Shown here: positions 53,793 through 62,330 of the stretch, in pieces
Layout: each line of letters starts with the position of its first letter
How positions within the stretch are numbered: the first letter of the stretch is position 1
NCBI GenBank assembly: GCA_965247255.1
Contig: CBDFGS010000012.1
Coordinates: forward strand, 1 to 64,000
From: CBDFGS01 sp965247255
GTDB lineage: Bacteria; Chloroflexota; Dehalococcoidia; Lucifugimonadales; CAUZJF01
Direction of reading: 5' to 3'
DNA: 64,000 nucleotides
Notes under the pieces: model-generated
Database searches by the model: none
What the model saw: the letters and a program-made list of their open reading frames with translations, nothing else
What the model was told of the DNA's origin: nothing
Made by a program: the position numbers and the translations under genes

Positions 53793-54302
53793 ATGTCAGA
53801 CCTTGCCGATTTCCGCCGGTCAAAGGACGAATTCATGCGCGACGACCACCACTCGCCCCTCACCGGCGAGCAGGCCCGGTCTTTCTCGGCGCTCGCCTAC
53901 TACGAAGAAGCTCCGAGTCTCCGATATGAGCTGCCGGTCGAGAGGCTTGTCAAAAGCGAGAGGATCGAGATGCAGACCAGCACCGGAGCGGTCGCCGCTT
54001 ACCTCAGGTGGGGAAGAATCGCCTTTGATGTGGACGGGGCGACGGCGGAGCTGACGCTATTTCGGGACGAGGACCAAGGCGATTTCTTCCTTCCCTTCGC
54101 TGACTCGACGAGCGGGACCGAAACCTACGCGAGCGGACGATACCTGGAGGTCCGCGAATTGCCGGGCGGGAAAGTGGCGGTGGACTTCAACTACGCATAC
54201 AACCCGTACTGCGCTTACAACGAACAGTGGAGCTGCCCGCTAACCCCATTCGAAAACCGGCTCAAGGTGGCAATTCAAGCCGGGGAGAAGAGCTTCAAGT
54301 AG
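53793..54302 (+). CDS. DUF1684 family protein
   Basis: 169 residues. The family is recognised by 'DFRRSKDEFMRDDHHSPLT' at the start and the closing 'VDFNYAYNPYCAYNEQWSCPLTPFENRLKVAIQAGEK' region, where the conserved Asn-Pro-x-Cys and C-P residues are seen. The function is unknown; the fold is beta-rich and cytosolic here. Its TAG stop is part of the first palindrome copy of the repeat cluster that follows. Confidence 0.9.
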   Translation: MSDLADFRRSKDEFMRDDHHSPLTGEQARSFSALAYYEEAPSLRYELPVERLVKSERIEMQTSTGAVAAYLRWGRIAFDVDGATAELTLFRDEDQGDFFLPFADSTSGTETYASGRYLEVRELPGGKVAVDFNYAYNPYCAYNEQWSCPLTPFENRLKVAIQAGEKSFK

Positions 54303-54436
54303 GGCGGGTTTGAAACCCGCCCCTACGAACTACCAACGGGATTTGAACCCCCCCTAAGGCAGCGATGGGGGCGGGGCTTGGAGCCCGGCCCTACGTGGGG
54401 CGACCGCGGAGGGCGGGTTTCGAATGATGGCCCTAC
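54300..54436. repeat. Cluster of four related palindromic repeats
   Basis: Copy 1 (54300-54325) has arms TAGGGCGGGTTT and AAACCCGCCCCTA. Copies 2 (about 54328-54358), 3 (54366-54394) and 4 (54411-54436) are progressively decayed forms of the same unit, each ending near 'CCCTA'. They lie in the same orientation between the DUF1684 gene and the oxidase gene. Copy 1 is nearly identical to the palindrome at 44521-44547. Confidence 0.75.
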
Positions 54437-54458
54437 CAACCAAGATTCGAGGGACGCG

Positions 54459-55604
54459 ATGCCCGAGACCACAGACGTAGCCATCGTAGGCGGCGGGGTC
54501 ATCGGGTGTTCCATTGCCTATCAACTGTCCAAAAAGGGTGTCAGAAGCGCAGTATTCGAAAAGGGCCGGGTCGGCTCCAACGCCTCCGGCGCCACGGCGG
54601 GGATCATTGGCCCGCTCTGGTACGTCGACCACGCTATAGACGCCTATTTCGCCCTCGGGATGCACAGCCTCTCGATGTTCCCTTCGCTAGCATCTGAGCT
54701 GCGCGAGGCCGGCGTAGACCCCGAGTTTCAGCAGAACGGCATACTGAGGCTGGCGTTCTCAACCTCCGTGATGGAAGCGATGCAGCAGGACCTTGTCTGG
54801 CAAGGAGAGCTCGGCGTGGGCGCTACGTGGCTGGAGCGCGGCGAAGTGCTCGACAGAGAGCCCGCTGTCAACCCTCAGGTGCTTGGTGGCGTCTACTCAC
54901 CACAAGAGGGCTGCATCCGGGGCCAGAGCTACGTTGACTCACTGGCACACGCCGCGAGTTCGATGGGCGCGCACATCCACGAAGGCGAGGAGGTCCTCTC
55001 TTTGGAGACTGACGGGGACAGCGTAACGGGGGTCCGCACTCATCAGGGGACCTATCACGTTGGGCATACGGTACTGGCCGCAGGTCCCTGGACGGGGGCC
55101 GCCGCCGGCTGGCTGGGGTATCGAGTCCCCGTGCGACCCGTGAAAGGGCAGCGCGTGCTGTTGCGCAAAGAGGGGCTTCTCCTCAAGTCCACTTTACAGA
55201 CCGTCGTCCCTCAGCAGAACGGTGACTTACTCGTAGGGGCGACGCGAGAAGAGGGCGTATTCGACCAGAAGGTCACCGCTGACGGCATCGGCCAGATGCT
55301 CGAGCTTGCCAAGGATTTCATCCCCACACTCGAACACGCGGAGTTCGTCTCGGCGACGGCCGGGGTCAGGCCCGCGTCGCCCGACGGCGTCCCGATTCTA
55401 GGGCCGCTGCCGGGCTGGAGGGGAGTTAGCGTCGCCTCTGGTCACGACCATGCCGGCGTGATGCTAAGCCCGGCGACCGGGACGCTGATGGCCGATTTCA
55501 TCGCTGACGGTGCTGTCGCGCCCCTTGAGCCGTTCAGCGTGGCCCGATTCGACGCCGAAATCCCGAACGTCGCCACCAGCCCCGGCTCGCCCGCTGAGCG
55601 CTAG
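54459..55604 (+). CDS. FAD-dependent oxidoreductase, glycine/D-amino-acid oxidase (DAO) family
   Basis: 381 residues. FAD-binding start 'VAIVGGGVIGCSIAYQLSKKG' (residues 6-26 region, GxGxxG), then 'GASGATAGI'-like 'SNASGATAGIIGPLW', and the C-terminal 'SGHDHAGVMLSPATG' typical of ThiO/glycine oxidase. It likely oxidises an amine or amino acid to imine and H2O2; ThiO (thiamine thiazole) is possible but no thi genes are near. The ATG at 54459 has GAGGG upstream; the in-frame ATG at 54378 would include the palindrome cluster and is rejected. Confidence 0.88.
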   Translation: MPETTDVAIVGGGVIGCSIAYQLSKKGVRSAVFEKGRVGSNASGATAGIIGPLWYVDHAIDAYFALGMHSLSMFPSLASELREAGVDPEFQQNGILRLAFSTSVMEAMQQDLVWQGELGVGATWLERGEVLDREPAVNPQVLGGVYSPQEGCIRGQSYVDSLAHAASSMGAHIHEGEEVLSLETDGDSVTGVRTHQGTYHVGHTVLAAGPWTGAAAGWLGYRVPVRPVKGQRVLLRKEGLLLKSTLQTVVPQQNGDLLVGATREEGVFDQKVTADGIGQMLELAKDFIPTLEHAEFVSATAGVRPASPDGVPILGPLPGWRGVSVASGHDHAGVMLSPATGTLMADFIADGAVAPLEPFSVARFDAEIPNVATSPGSPAER

Positions 55605-55727
55605 GACCGCTCAGGCGTAGCGACCTGAGCGCGGCGCCATATGGCGAGAGAGTCGGTTTGGTGCGTCCGCGGTGTACACCATCAGAAACGGGTTGTAACA
55701 TAGTTAAGTAGATACCACGAAACCGGC

Positions 55728-56666
55728 GTGAGAAGCTTGACACAGACCAGCTCATTAGTGCAGAACGTCGACTCGCTGATCCGCAACGTCTCAGATGCGG
55801 TTGTGGCGCGGGGGGAGGTCATCCGGCTGAGCGTAGTTAGCCTGCTGGCAGGGGGCCACCTGCTCCTGAACGACTTACCCGGGGTTGGCAAGACGCTGCT
55901 CGCTCGCTCTCTGGCCATATCGCTCGGCCAAAGCTTCAAGAGGATACAGTTCAACCCTGACCTGCTGCCGTCCGATATCACGGGCTCGTTCATATTTCAC
56001 CAGGCGGAAGCACGCTTCGAGTTCGTTCCGGGCCCCATCTTCGCCAACGTGATACTTGCGGACGAGGTAAACCGGGCCAGCACCCGGACGCAGTCCGCGC
56101 TCTTGGAGGCCATGGCCGAAGGCCAGGTCACCGCCGACGGCAAGAGCTTTGAGCTCCCGGACCCGTTCTGGGTCATCGCGACCCAAAACGAGGTGGACAG
56201 CTACGGCACCTTCCCTCTCCCTCACGCGCAGCTGGACCGGTTCATCATGACGCTGAGTCTTGGTGACCCAGGCGCAGAGGAGCATGTCGCGATCCTCGAG
56301 CGCAACCAGCGCGGTGACCCTGCGGTGAGCCCTGTCCTGAATGGCGACACGCTGCGTGAGATGCAATCGGCGGTGCGAGAGGTGGAGCTGTCGCGACCAA
56401 TACGAGAATACATAGCGCACATAATGGTCGCGGCCCGCGACGACGACCGGCTAGAGCTTGGGATCAGCCCCCGCGGGGGTGTTCACATCCAGCGCGCTGC
56501 CCAGGCGTTTGCCGCCATGCAGGGCGAAGAGTTCGTCGCGCCGGAGCACATCAGGGGCGTTGCGCCCCATGTGATCAACCACCGAGTGATCGTGGCTCCC
56601 GGCGCCAACGGCTCTCGGCCGGATATAGTCGACGATATTGTCCGCTCTGTCCCGGTGCCCTTCTAG
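55728..56666 (+). CDS. MoxR-family AAA+ ATPase
   Basis: 312 residues. Walker A 'GVGKT' (about 52-56), Walker B 'VILADEVNRA' (about 110), sensor 1 'FWVIATQNEVDSYGTFPLPHAQLDRF' region and a C-terminal lid domain with 'GISPRGGVHIQRAAQAFAAMQG'. MoxR ATPases act as chaperones that insert metals or assemble partners. It heads an operon with DUF58 and transglutaminase genes, a conserved triad. GTG start. Confidence 0.95.
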   Translation: MRSLTQTSSLVQNVDSLIRNVSDAVVARGEVIRLSVVSLLAGGHLLLNDLPGVGKTLLARSLAISLGQSFKRIQFNPDLLPSDITGSFIFHQAEARFEFVPGPIFANVILADEVNRASTRTQSALLEAMAEGQVTADGKSFELPDPFWVIATQNEVDSYGTFPLPHAQLDRFIMTLSLGDPGAEEHVAILERNQRGDPAVSPVLNGDTLREMQSAVREVELSRPIREYIAHIMVAARDDDRLELGISPRGGVHIQRAAQAFAAMQGEEFVAPEHIRGVAPHVINHRVIVAPGANGSRPDIVDDIVRSVPVPF

Positions 56667-56771
56667 TTCCGCGATGCGCTGCGCGCCGACCTAGCATCTC
56701 GGGTAGCGGTGGCCCACGTTCACTTAGCTGACACCTACCCTTCAACACGAATGTCCTGTTAGGAGGACTTT

Positions 56772-58019
56772 TTGATCCCGACGAAGCGCGGCCTCTCGGT
56801 GGCATTGGTGGGAGTGGTCCTCTATGGCCTGGCCTGGGTAACCAGCATCGGCTGGTTCTTCGTAGCCGACGCCCTCGTTTGGGCCACACTAATCGTCAAC
56901 CTTCCGCTCCCTTGGCTGAACGCACGCGGATTCACCGCTGAGCGCCGCCTCGCGGCATCCAACAGCGGCAACAAGACACTGCTCTTCGAAGATGACTCAG
57001 TAACCGTTGAGATAAGGCTTCGAAGCCGTTCGGTCCTCCCCAAGTTCTTCGTCGCGATCAGGGAGACGTGCCCTCTGGCCTCGCCGGATGAACAGCAGAA
57101 GGGCTTCCTGATCGGCACCGTGCTGCCGAGGGGACTTGCGAGAATGGAGTATGAAACTCGGTGCTACAAGCGCGGAGACTACACCTTCGGGCCGCTGTCT
57201 GTAGAGACCTCCGCCCCCTTTGGGCTCTTCCGTTCCCGCCGCTCTGTCGCCGCTCCTCTAGCCGCGACCGTATACCCGCAGGTGCTTCCCCTGGCGCAAT
57301 CCTTCAGCCCGGGCCCGTTAGAGGGTAGCGCTCTGGGAGAAAGCCTCCCACAACCCACGGGCGAGTTCCGCGGCTCGCGCCAGTTCCAGCCCACAGACCA
57401 CCCACGCGCGATCCACTGGAGGAATTCGGCCAAGCGGGGCGAGCTGATGGTGAGGGAGTTCGACCACATGCCCCAGGGAGAGGTACGGCTTGCCTTCGAC
57501 CCGGGGACCGACCTTGGCCAGGGCCGAGAGAGCACGCTGGAATACGCCATCAAGATAGCGGCAAGCCTGGCTGGGCGCTGCCACGAAGATGGACGCCCAT
57601 TCCGAATGTGGCCGCAGGGTTGGAACGGCCCCATGACCAGCTGGTACGCAGTCCTGGACTTCCTGGCAAGGATGGAAAGCGCCCCATACCCGTCGGTGCA
57701 GCGGGCGCTCAGCCTGAGCCATCTCCCGGGCACGACCGTCGTGGCCGTCTCTTCGTCGGACCAGGAGGCGATTCAGCTTCTGAGCGGCCACCGGGCGGGC
57801 GCCGTTACGACGGTTGTGTTGCTCGAAGGATTTGGTAAAGGTGAGGACGAGTCTGCGGCTTCGGTGATAACTAGGGCCGGTTACCGTGTTGTTACTTGCC
57901 GTCCTGGAGGCCTGCGGGGAGCGCTGGACTCGCTCACCGCAGCGATGTCGGCGGTGGGAGCAAACGCCTCGCGCCCCGGAATCCAGGTCGCCAGCGCGGT
58001 CGGGAGCAGCCAACCGTGA
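56772..58019 (+). CDS. DUF58 domain protein
   Basis: 415 residues. Two N-terminal membrane helices (about 8-45), then a beta-rich region, 'TGEFRGSRQFQPTDHPRAIHWRNSAKRGELMVREFD' region near 195-230, which is the DUF58 hallmark preceding a vWA-like domain. The TTG at 56772 has AGGAGG five bases upstream. Its stop overlaps the transglutaminase start (GTGA). It is the usual partner of MoxR ATPases; the exact function is unknown. Confidence 0.92.
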   Translation: MIPTKRGLSVALVGVVLYGLAWVTSIGWFFVADALVWATLIVNLPLPWLNARGFTAERRLAASNSGNKTLLFEDDSVTVEIRLRSRSVLPKFFVAIRETCPLASPDEQQKGFLIGTVLPRGLARMEYETRCYKRGDYTFGPLSVETSAPFGLFRSRRSVAAPLAATVYPQVLPLAQSFSPGPLEGSALGESLPQPTGEFRGSRQFQPTDHPRAIHWRNSAKRGELMVREFDHMPQGEVRLAFDPGTDLGQGRESTLEYAIKIAASLAGRCHEDGRPFRMWPQGWNGPMTSWYAVLDFLARMESAPYPSVQRALSLSHLPGTTVVAVSSSDQEAIQLLSGHRAGAVTTVVLLEGFGKGEDESAASVITRAGYRVVTCRPGGLRGALDSLTAAMSAVGANASRPGIQVASAVGSSQP

Positions 58020-60442
58020 GCCAGCATTCTTCCGCGAGTCGGGGGAGCGGACCGTTGGCGGCTAGAGTGTTCGAGGCGCTCATGGTCCGCACCTCGGAGG
58101 AGTCGTGGGAGCGGGCCGGCTGGAGGGGCAAGCTTGCACTACACGCGCTCTCGACGCTAGGCGCGGCCGTATCCATCGGAGCCGTGGCCTGGGCAAGCGG
58201 TGGCGACCCGCGCTATTTGTCGCTTATACCTGTAGCGGTAGTAGGGGGCGTCGTCGCGGCGCTGCCGTTCCGGCGGCGTCCCAGGCTGAGTTTCGTGATC
58301 TATCCCGCGGCACTGTTCGCTGCTCTGACGATGCGGGCGGAGCTTCTTGGGGTCCTGGCGGGGGGTTCGTTGTTCGCCCTGGCCAAGCTTTTGGCCATCA
58401 TACAGGCGATGGCAAGCTTCAATCTTCGAAGCCTCCGCAGCCTGTATGACTCACTGCTGCTCGGTCTCGCTGTGATCCTACTGGTGAGCGAAGCGGCGCT
58501 CTCTCCGGACTTCGCGCTGTTCCTGCTGGTGTTCGGAGTCATCGCGGTCCTGTTCCTCGCCACCGCCCATCCTGTTGGCGAGGCCCACGCATCGCAGTTG
58601 ACCATAGCGGCCAACGTGGCGGGTCTGGCGGCGCCCGTGGTCGGCGTGCTCCTTCTTACCTCCGCAGTATCGGTGGGGGTATTCCTGGCGGTCCCTCAGA
58701 CCCATCGAATCAGCGCGGTAGCGCCGCTCCCCAGCCGTCTGGACGTAACGGTCGGCCGTCCACCGAGACCCTTGGACCTCGGAGCCGGTGACCCCGCCGT
58801 CTCGGCTGAGATTCTTCCATCCCGAAGCGGACCGGAAGAAGGTGGCGCCGACCAGGGAAGCGCCGCGACCTCCGGCGACGAGCGTCAACCCGCTACAGGC
58901 CCAGGCGGCGCACGGCCCACTGGCAGCACTGCAGTGTCCGAAGGCACCGCCGGAGGCGGCGCGTCACCCGGCAGAATCGCCGCGGAGCTGCTCGAAGGAA
59001 CGGGCGCGGTCGGCGGCGCCGCCACCGGCGGAGGCATCACAGCCCTCCCAGGTACGCGGAGCCTGGAATCATATGCCAACCTCGGTTATGTAGGCCCTGA
59101 CGAGAAGGACGTCGTGATGTACGTTCGGTCTCCTCTCGCGAGCTATTGGCGCGGCGAGGTGCTGGACGTGTACGACGGTCGAGGGTGGAAGCTAGGGGCG
59201 AAGAATTCATACCAGCTCGAAGAGGACATGTGGGGTCGGCTCCGCTTTACGGACGCGCCGAAGGCGTCGCTCATCGGAGCGCGCTACGTCCAGTCGTTCT
59301 TCCCGCAGGTAGAGCAGCCCTACGCGGTGTTCACCGGCTACCAGCCGGGCTATGTGACTTTGCAGGACCCTGCCCGGAACGGCAACAGGTTTCAGCGCAT
59401 CCAGGAGAATATCCGCCGCCTGCGCAGTGAGTCCTATCGCGTAGTGTCCTTCGTACCGGACCTGAGGCCGGACGCGCTGGTCCGGGACTCAGCAGACCGT
59501 GCCTACCTCGGCCGGATGCCCACCGTCCCCGCGCGAGTCCAGGACCTCGCCGATGCTATCGTGGATGGCTCCACCTCCGACTTCCAGGTGGCGGCCCGCC
59601 TGGAGCGGTATCTCCTGGACAACTACTCCTACGACCTGCGCGTCCCCCCTGTCTCACGGTCCGGCGACGCCGTCGAAACGTTTCTTTTCGACCGGCAGGC
59701 GGGCTATTGCGCGCAGTTCGCCACTACGATGGCCGTGATGGCACGGCTTGTGGGTCTTCCCGCGCGGGTAGCATTGGGCTATATGCCCGGCCGCTACAAC
59801 AGCCTGACCGGGGCGCACAGCGTGCGGCTGCAGGACGCCCACGCTTGGGTCGAGATCAAGTTCAAGCATCACGGCTGGGTGCCGTTCGATCCCACACCGC
59901 GGCCTGACTCGCCGTGGGCGCTGGACCCGGGATTCGGCACTGCCACCGAGAGCCTTCAGCAGGTATTGCGGGAGCGGCTAAAAGACGTAGCACTCGGAGC
60001 ACCTTCGGCGGCGGCCGGCGCCATAGGCGGCCTCGTCTCCGGCCCCGGGGCGGGCCCCGCTTCGATTCTCGCCGCGGTCCTCGCCGCAATGGTTGGACTT
60101 GCCCTTTGGACCCGCAGGCGCCCGCATACACGCCGGAGAGCTCCGGCGGGGTATACCCTGCTCTCCGGCACAGAGCGTCACGACGTCAAGCGCGTCTACG
60201 ATCGGTCTCTGCGAGTGCTGAAACGAAAGGGCTACCCTTCGAGACTGGCCCATCAGAGCCCAAACGAGTATGCCACGGCGCTGGCGGCCCATGGCCACCC
60301 CGTTCCAGAGCAGTTTCTGCACTTGAGCCGGCAGGCCTCGCACGCGCTGTGCGACCCACGACCCCTCGAACTCACGACTGGAAAGCAGCTGCAGAGGATG
60401 CTGAGGTCCCTTCGCAAAGTCGGCAAACTGCGCTCGCGTTAA
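58016..60442 (+). CDS. Membrane transglutaminase-domain protein (TgpA-like)
   Basis: 808 residues from the GTG at 58016, which overlaps the DUF58 stop by 4 bases. About six membrane helices lie in the first 240 residues. A Gly/Ala/Pro-rich linker of about 110 residues follows, then a transglutaminase-like domain with catalytic Cys565 in 'GYCAQF', His in 'DAHAWVE' and Asp in 'FDPTP'. Another membrane helix near 685-705 ends in a cytoplasmic DUF4129-like tail. The catalytic domain faces outside the cell. The family has protease or cross-linking activity; the substrate is unknown. Confidence 0.9.
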   Translation: MSQHSSASRGSGPLAARVFEALMVRTSEESWERAGWRGKLALHALSTLGAAVSIGAVAWASGGDPRYLSLIPVAVVGGVVAALPFRRRPRLSFVIYPAALFAALTMRAELLGVLAGGSLFALAKLLAIIQAMASFNLRSLRSLYDSLLLGLAVILLVSEAALSPDFALFLLVFGVIAVLFLATAHPVGEAHASQLTIAANVAGLAAPVVGVLLLTSAVSVGVFLAVPQTHRISAVAPLPSRLDVTVGRPPRPLDLGAGDPAVSAEILPSRSGPEEGGADQGSAATSGDERQPATGPGGARPTGSTAVSEGTAGGGASPGRIAAELLEGTGAVGGAATGGGITALPGTRSLESYANLGYVGPDEKDVVMYVRSPLASYWRGEVLDVYDGRGWKLGAKNSYQLEEDMWGRLRFTDAPKASLIGARYVQSFFPQVEQPYAVFTGYQPGYVTLQDPARNGNRFQRIQENIRRLRSESYRVVSFVPDLRPDALVRDSADRAYLGRMPTVPARVQDLADAIVDGSTSDFQVAARLERYLLDNYSYDLRVPPVSRSGDAVETFLFDRQAGYCAQFATTMAVMARLVGLPARVALGYMPGRYNSLTGAHSVRLQDAHAWVEIKFKHHGWVPFDPTPRPDSPWALDPGFGTATESLQQVLRERLKDVALGAPSAAAGAIGGLVSGPGAGPASILAAVLAAMVGLALWTRRRPHTRRRAPAGYTLLSGTERHDVKRVYDRSLRVLKRKGYPSRLAHQSPNEYATALAAHGHPVPEQFLHLSRQASHALCDPRPLELTTGKQLQRMLRSLRKVGKLRSR

Positions 60443-60502
60443 CGCGCCGCCAGCGAATAGCGGCTCCCCGACCCGTTTCCGTCCCCAGGGGACCTCACTC
60501 CA

Positions 60503-60552
60503 CTGTCCCTTTTCTCAGAATGTAGTTATCTCTTTTCTCAAAAACTGGACAG
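60503..60552. repeat. Possible transposon-end remnant
   Basis: CTGTCC (60503-60508) and its complement GGACAG (60547-60552) flank two copies of TTTTCTCA (60510-60517 and 60533-60540). The arrangement resembles multi-repeat ends of IS21-type elements, but no transposase is near. The whole 195-base space (60443-60637) is AT-richer than the genes around it and has no gene. Confidence 0.3.
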
Positions 60553-60637
60553 AATTCCGCTTTCGCCCTACTACCTCCGATGTTAGAGTTTCGATGAATT
60601 GATGCGATAGACGAGGCAACTTCGAGCCCTATGTGCG

Positions 60638-61183
60638 ATGACTACGCGGATTACCGGCGGCGGGCTGCGTGGGCGAAGGCTCCATTCCAAACGCAGCGCC
60701 GGCCTGAGGCCGACGACCGAGCGTGTGCGAGCCAGCATCTTCTCTATGCTCGGCAGAGAGGTGCTGGAGGGGTCACGAGTCCTGGACCTTTACTCCGGGA
60801 CCGGCGCTTTAGGCATAGAGGCGCTGAGCCGTGGGGCAGCCTGGGCGGACTTCGTCGAGTCTCATCCACGTCGCTGTCACGAGATTCGAGAGAGCCTGAA
60901 GCAATTCGGACTGATGGACCGCGCGAGCGTTCAACGCGCCAAAGTGGAGAGGGCTCTCGGCTCAATGGATGGCAACTACGACTTGATTCTAGGCGACCCA
61001 CCGTACGACTTCGACCAATGGGAGGTCCTGCTCCAGGGAATGGAGGACGCTGAGTTGCTCCGCGAAGGAGGACTGCTCGTGCTCGAACACCGGACCGCGA
61101 ACTCTTTAGCCGATAGGTACGGAGGCTTTCGACTGGTAACGACGCGGCGACACGGGGACTCTTCCGTGTCCGTCTACAAATGA
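60638..61183 (+). CDS. rsmD: 16S rRNA (guanine-966 N2)-methyltransferase RsmD
   Basis: 181 residues. 'GGGLRGRRLHS' start, 'LRPTTERVRASIFSML', SAM motif 'VLDLYSGTGALGIEALSRGA' region and catalytic 'LILGDPPYD' (DPPY, N-methyltransferase signature). Modifies G966 of 16S rRNA. Seven bases before coaD, the common rsmD-coaD pair. Confidence 0.95.
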   Translation: MTTRITGGGLRGRRLHSKRSAGLRPTTERVRASIFSMLGREVLEGSRVLDLYSGTGALGIEALSRGAAWADFVESHPRRCHEIRESLKQFGLMDRASVQRAKVERALGSMDGNYDLILGDPPYDFDQWEVLLQGMEDAELLREGGLLVLEHRTANSLADRYGGFRLVTTRRHGDSSVSVYK

Positions 61184-61190
61184 AGAGGCT

Positions 61191-61670
61191 ATGGTAACCA
61201 CAGCGGTATATCCCGGAAGTTTCGATCCTGTGCATAACGGCCACATCGACATAGCATCCAGGGCTTCGAAGGTCTTCGGCCGTCTTCTCGTATCGGTGTA
61301 CGGAGGCCCACCAAAGCGTGTGCTCTTTACGACTGAGGAACGGGTGGACATGTTCCAGGAAGCAGTGAAGCATCTGCCCAACGTCGAGGTGGTCCCGTTT
61401 GACGGCCTAGTCCCCTCTCACGCGCGGGCAGTAGGGGCAGACTTCATCGTCAGGGGGCTGAGAGCGGGCCTCGACTTCGAAACTGAGTTCGAGATGGCGT
61501 TGATGTGGCGCAACCTCGATCCTGATATCGACGTCGTTTGCCTTATGAGCGCACTACAGAACCAGTTCGTCTACTCCAGCCGCATCAAAGAGGTCGCGCA
61601 ACTCGGCGGTAATATCGGGACCCTGGTACCGCACAATGTCGCTGTGCGACTGGCTGCGAAACTAAGCTAG
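61191..61670 (+). CDS. coaD: Phosphopantetheine adenylyltransferase
   Basis: 159 residues, the usual length. Nucleotidyltransferase motif 'GSFDPVHNGH' (HNGH at about 15-18), 'DFIVRGLRAGLDFETEFEMA' near 85-105 and 'FVYSSRIKEVAQLGGNI' near 123. Catalyses the penultimate step of coenzyme A synthesis. Confidence 0.97.
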   Translation: MVTTAVYPGSFDPVHNGHIDIASRASKVFGRLLVSVYGGPPKRVLFTTEERVDMFQEAVKHLPNVEVVPFDGLVPSHARAVGADFIVRGLRAGLDFETEFEMALMWRNLDPDIDVVCLMSALQNQFVYSSRIKEVAQLGGNIGTLVPHNVAVRLAAKLS

Positions 61671-61706
61671 GTAAGAGTCGAAGAGAATCACCAAAGGAGG
61701 AGTGAC

Positions 61707-62312
61707 GTGGACATAGTCCAAATAGTCGGAGAGCTAGAGTCGATAACCCAGTCGGCCACCCGAGTGCCAGGGCTTCGTAAGCGTGTCATGGTAGATGTGG
61801 ACCGGCTGAAGCAGGTCACTGGGGATATTCAGAACTCCATACCCTCGGATATCCTCGAGGCGAAGGAGATTCTCAAGCAAAAGGACAGCATCATCAACCA
61901 GTCGCAGCTCGAGGCGCGGCGCGTGAAAGATGCGGCCGAGAAGGAATCCCTTGCACTGACGGCCGCAGCCGAGCAAGAGCAGGCGTCGAGGGTAGACGAG
62001 ACCGAGATCGTGAAGGCATCCGAGGCAAAGGCGGAAGAGGTCAATCAGAACGCCCTGCAAGAGGCGCAGCAGATAGTCCAGGATGCGCAGCGAAGGGCGT
62101 ATCGGATAACGGACGAGGCGGAGAGGGCGGCAGCCGATCGACGCGAAGGCTCCGACCAGTACGCGCGCGAGACGCTATTCGATCTCGAAGAGCGCCTGTC
62201 GGGGATGACGGCCCAGATCAGAAGGGGTATCGACGCCCTGGGGGTGGAGACCGAGGCCCGGAGCACCGCGACCCCGCCACTCGAGCCTGTCGAGGCGGTG
62301 GCCGCCTCGTAG
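61707..62312 (+). CDS. Coiled-coil protein, DivIVA/ATPase-subunit-like
   Basis: 201 residues, mostly one long charged helix (about 30-170) with heptad spacing and few aromatics, rich in Glu, Ala and Gln, and a Pro-rich tail. No catalytic motif. It resembles DivIVA-like or ATP-synthase-b-like coiled coils only in general character. GTG start with AAGGAGGAG at ideal spacing, 36 bases after coaD and likely co-transcribed. The function is unknown. Confidence 0.7.
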   Translation: MDIVQIVGELESITQSATRVPGLRKRVMVDVDRLKQVTGDIQNSIPSDILEAKEILKQKDSIINQSQLEARRVKDAAEKESLALTAAAEQEQASRVDETEIVKASEAKAEEVNQNALQEAQQIVQDAQRRAYRITDEAERAAADRREGSDQYARETLFDLEERLSGMTAQIRRGIDALGVETEARSTATPPLEPVEAVAAS

Positions 62313-62330
62313 GTGGCACAACCGGCCCGG

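Noticed and set aside
54345..54356. gggatttgaacccc, which looks like a tRNA T-arm in complement
   Set aside because: It lies within the palindromic repeat cluster; no acceptor or anticodon stems surround it.
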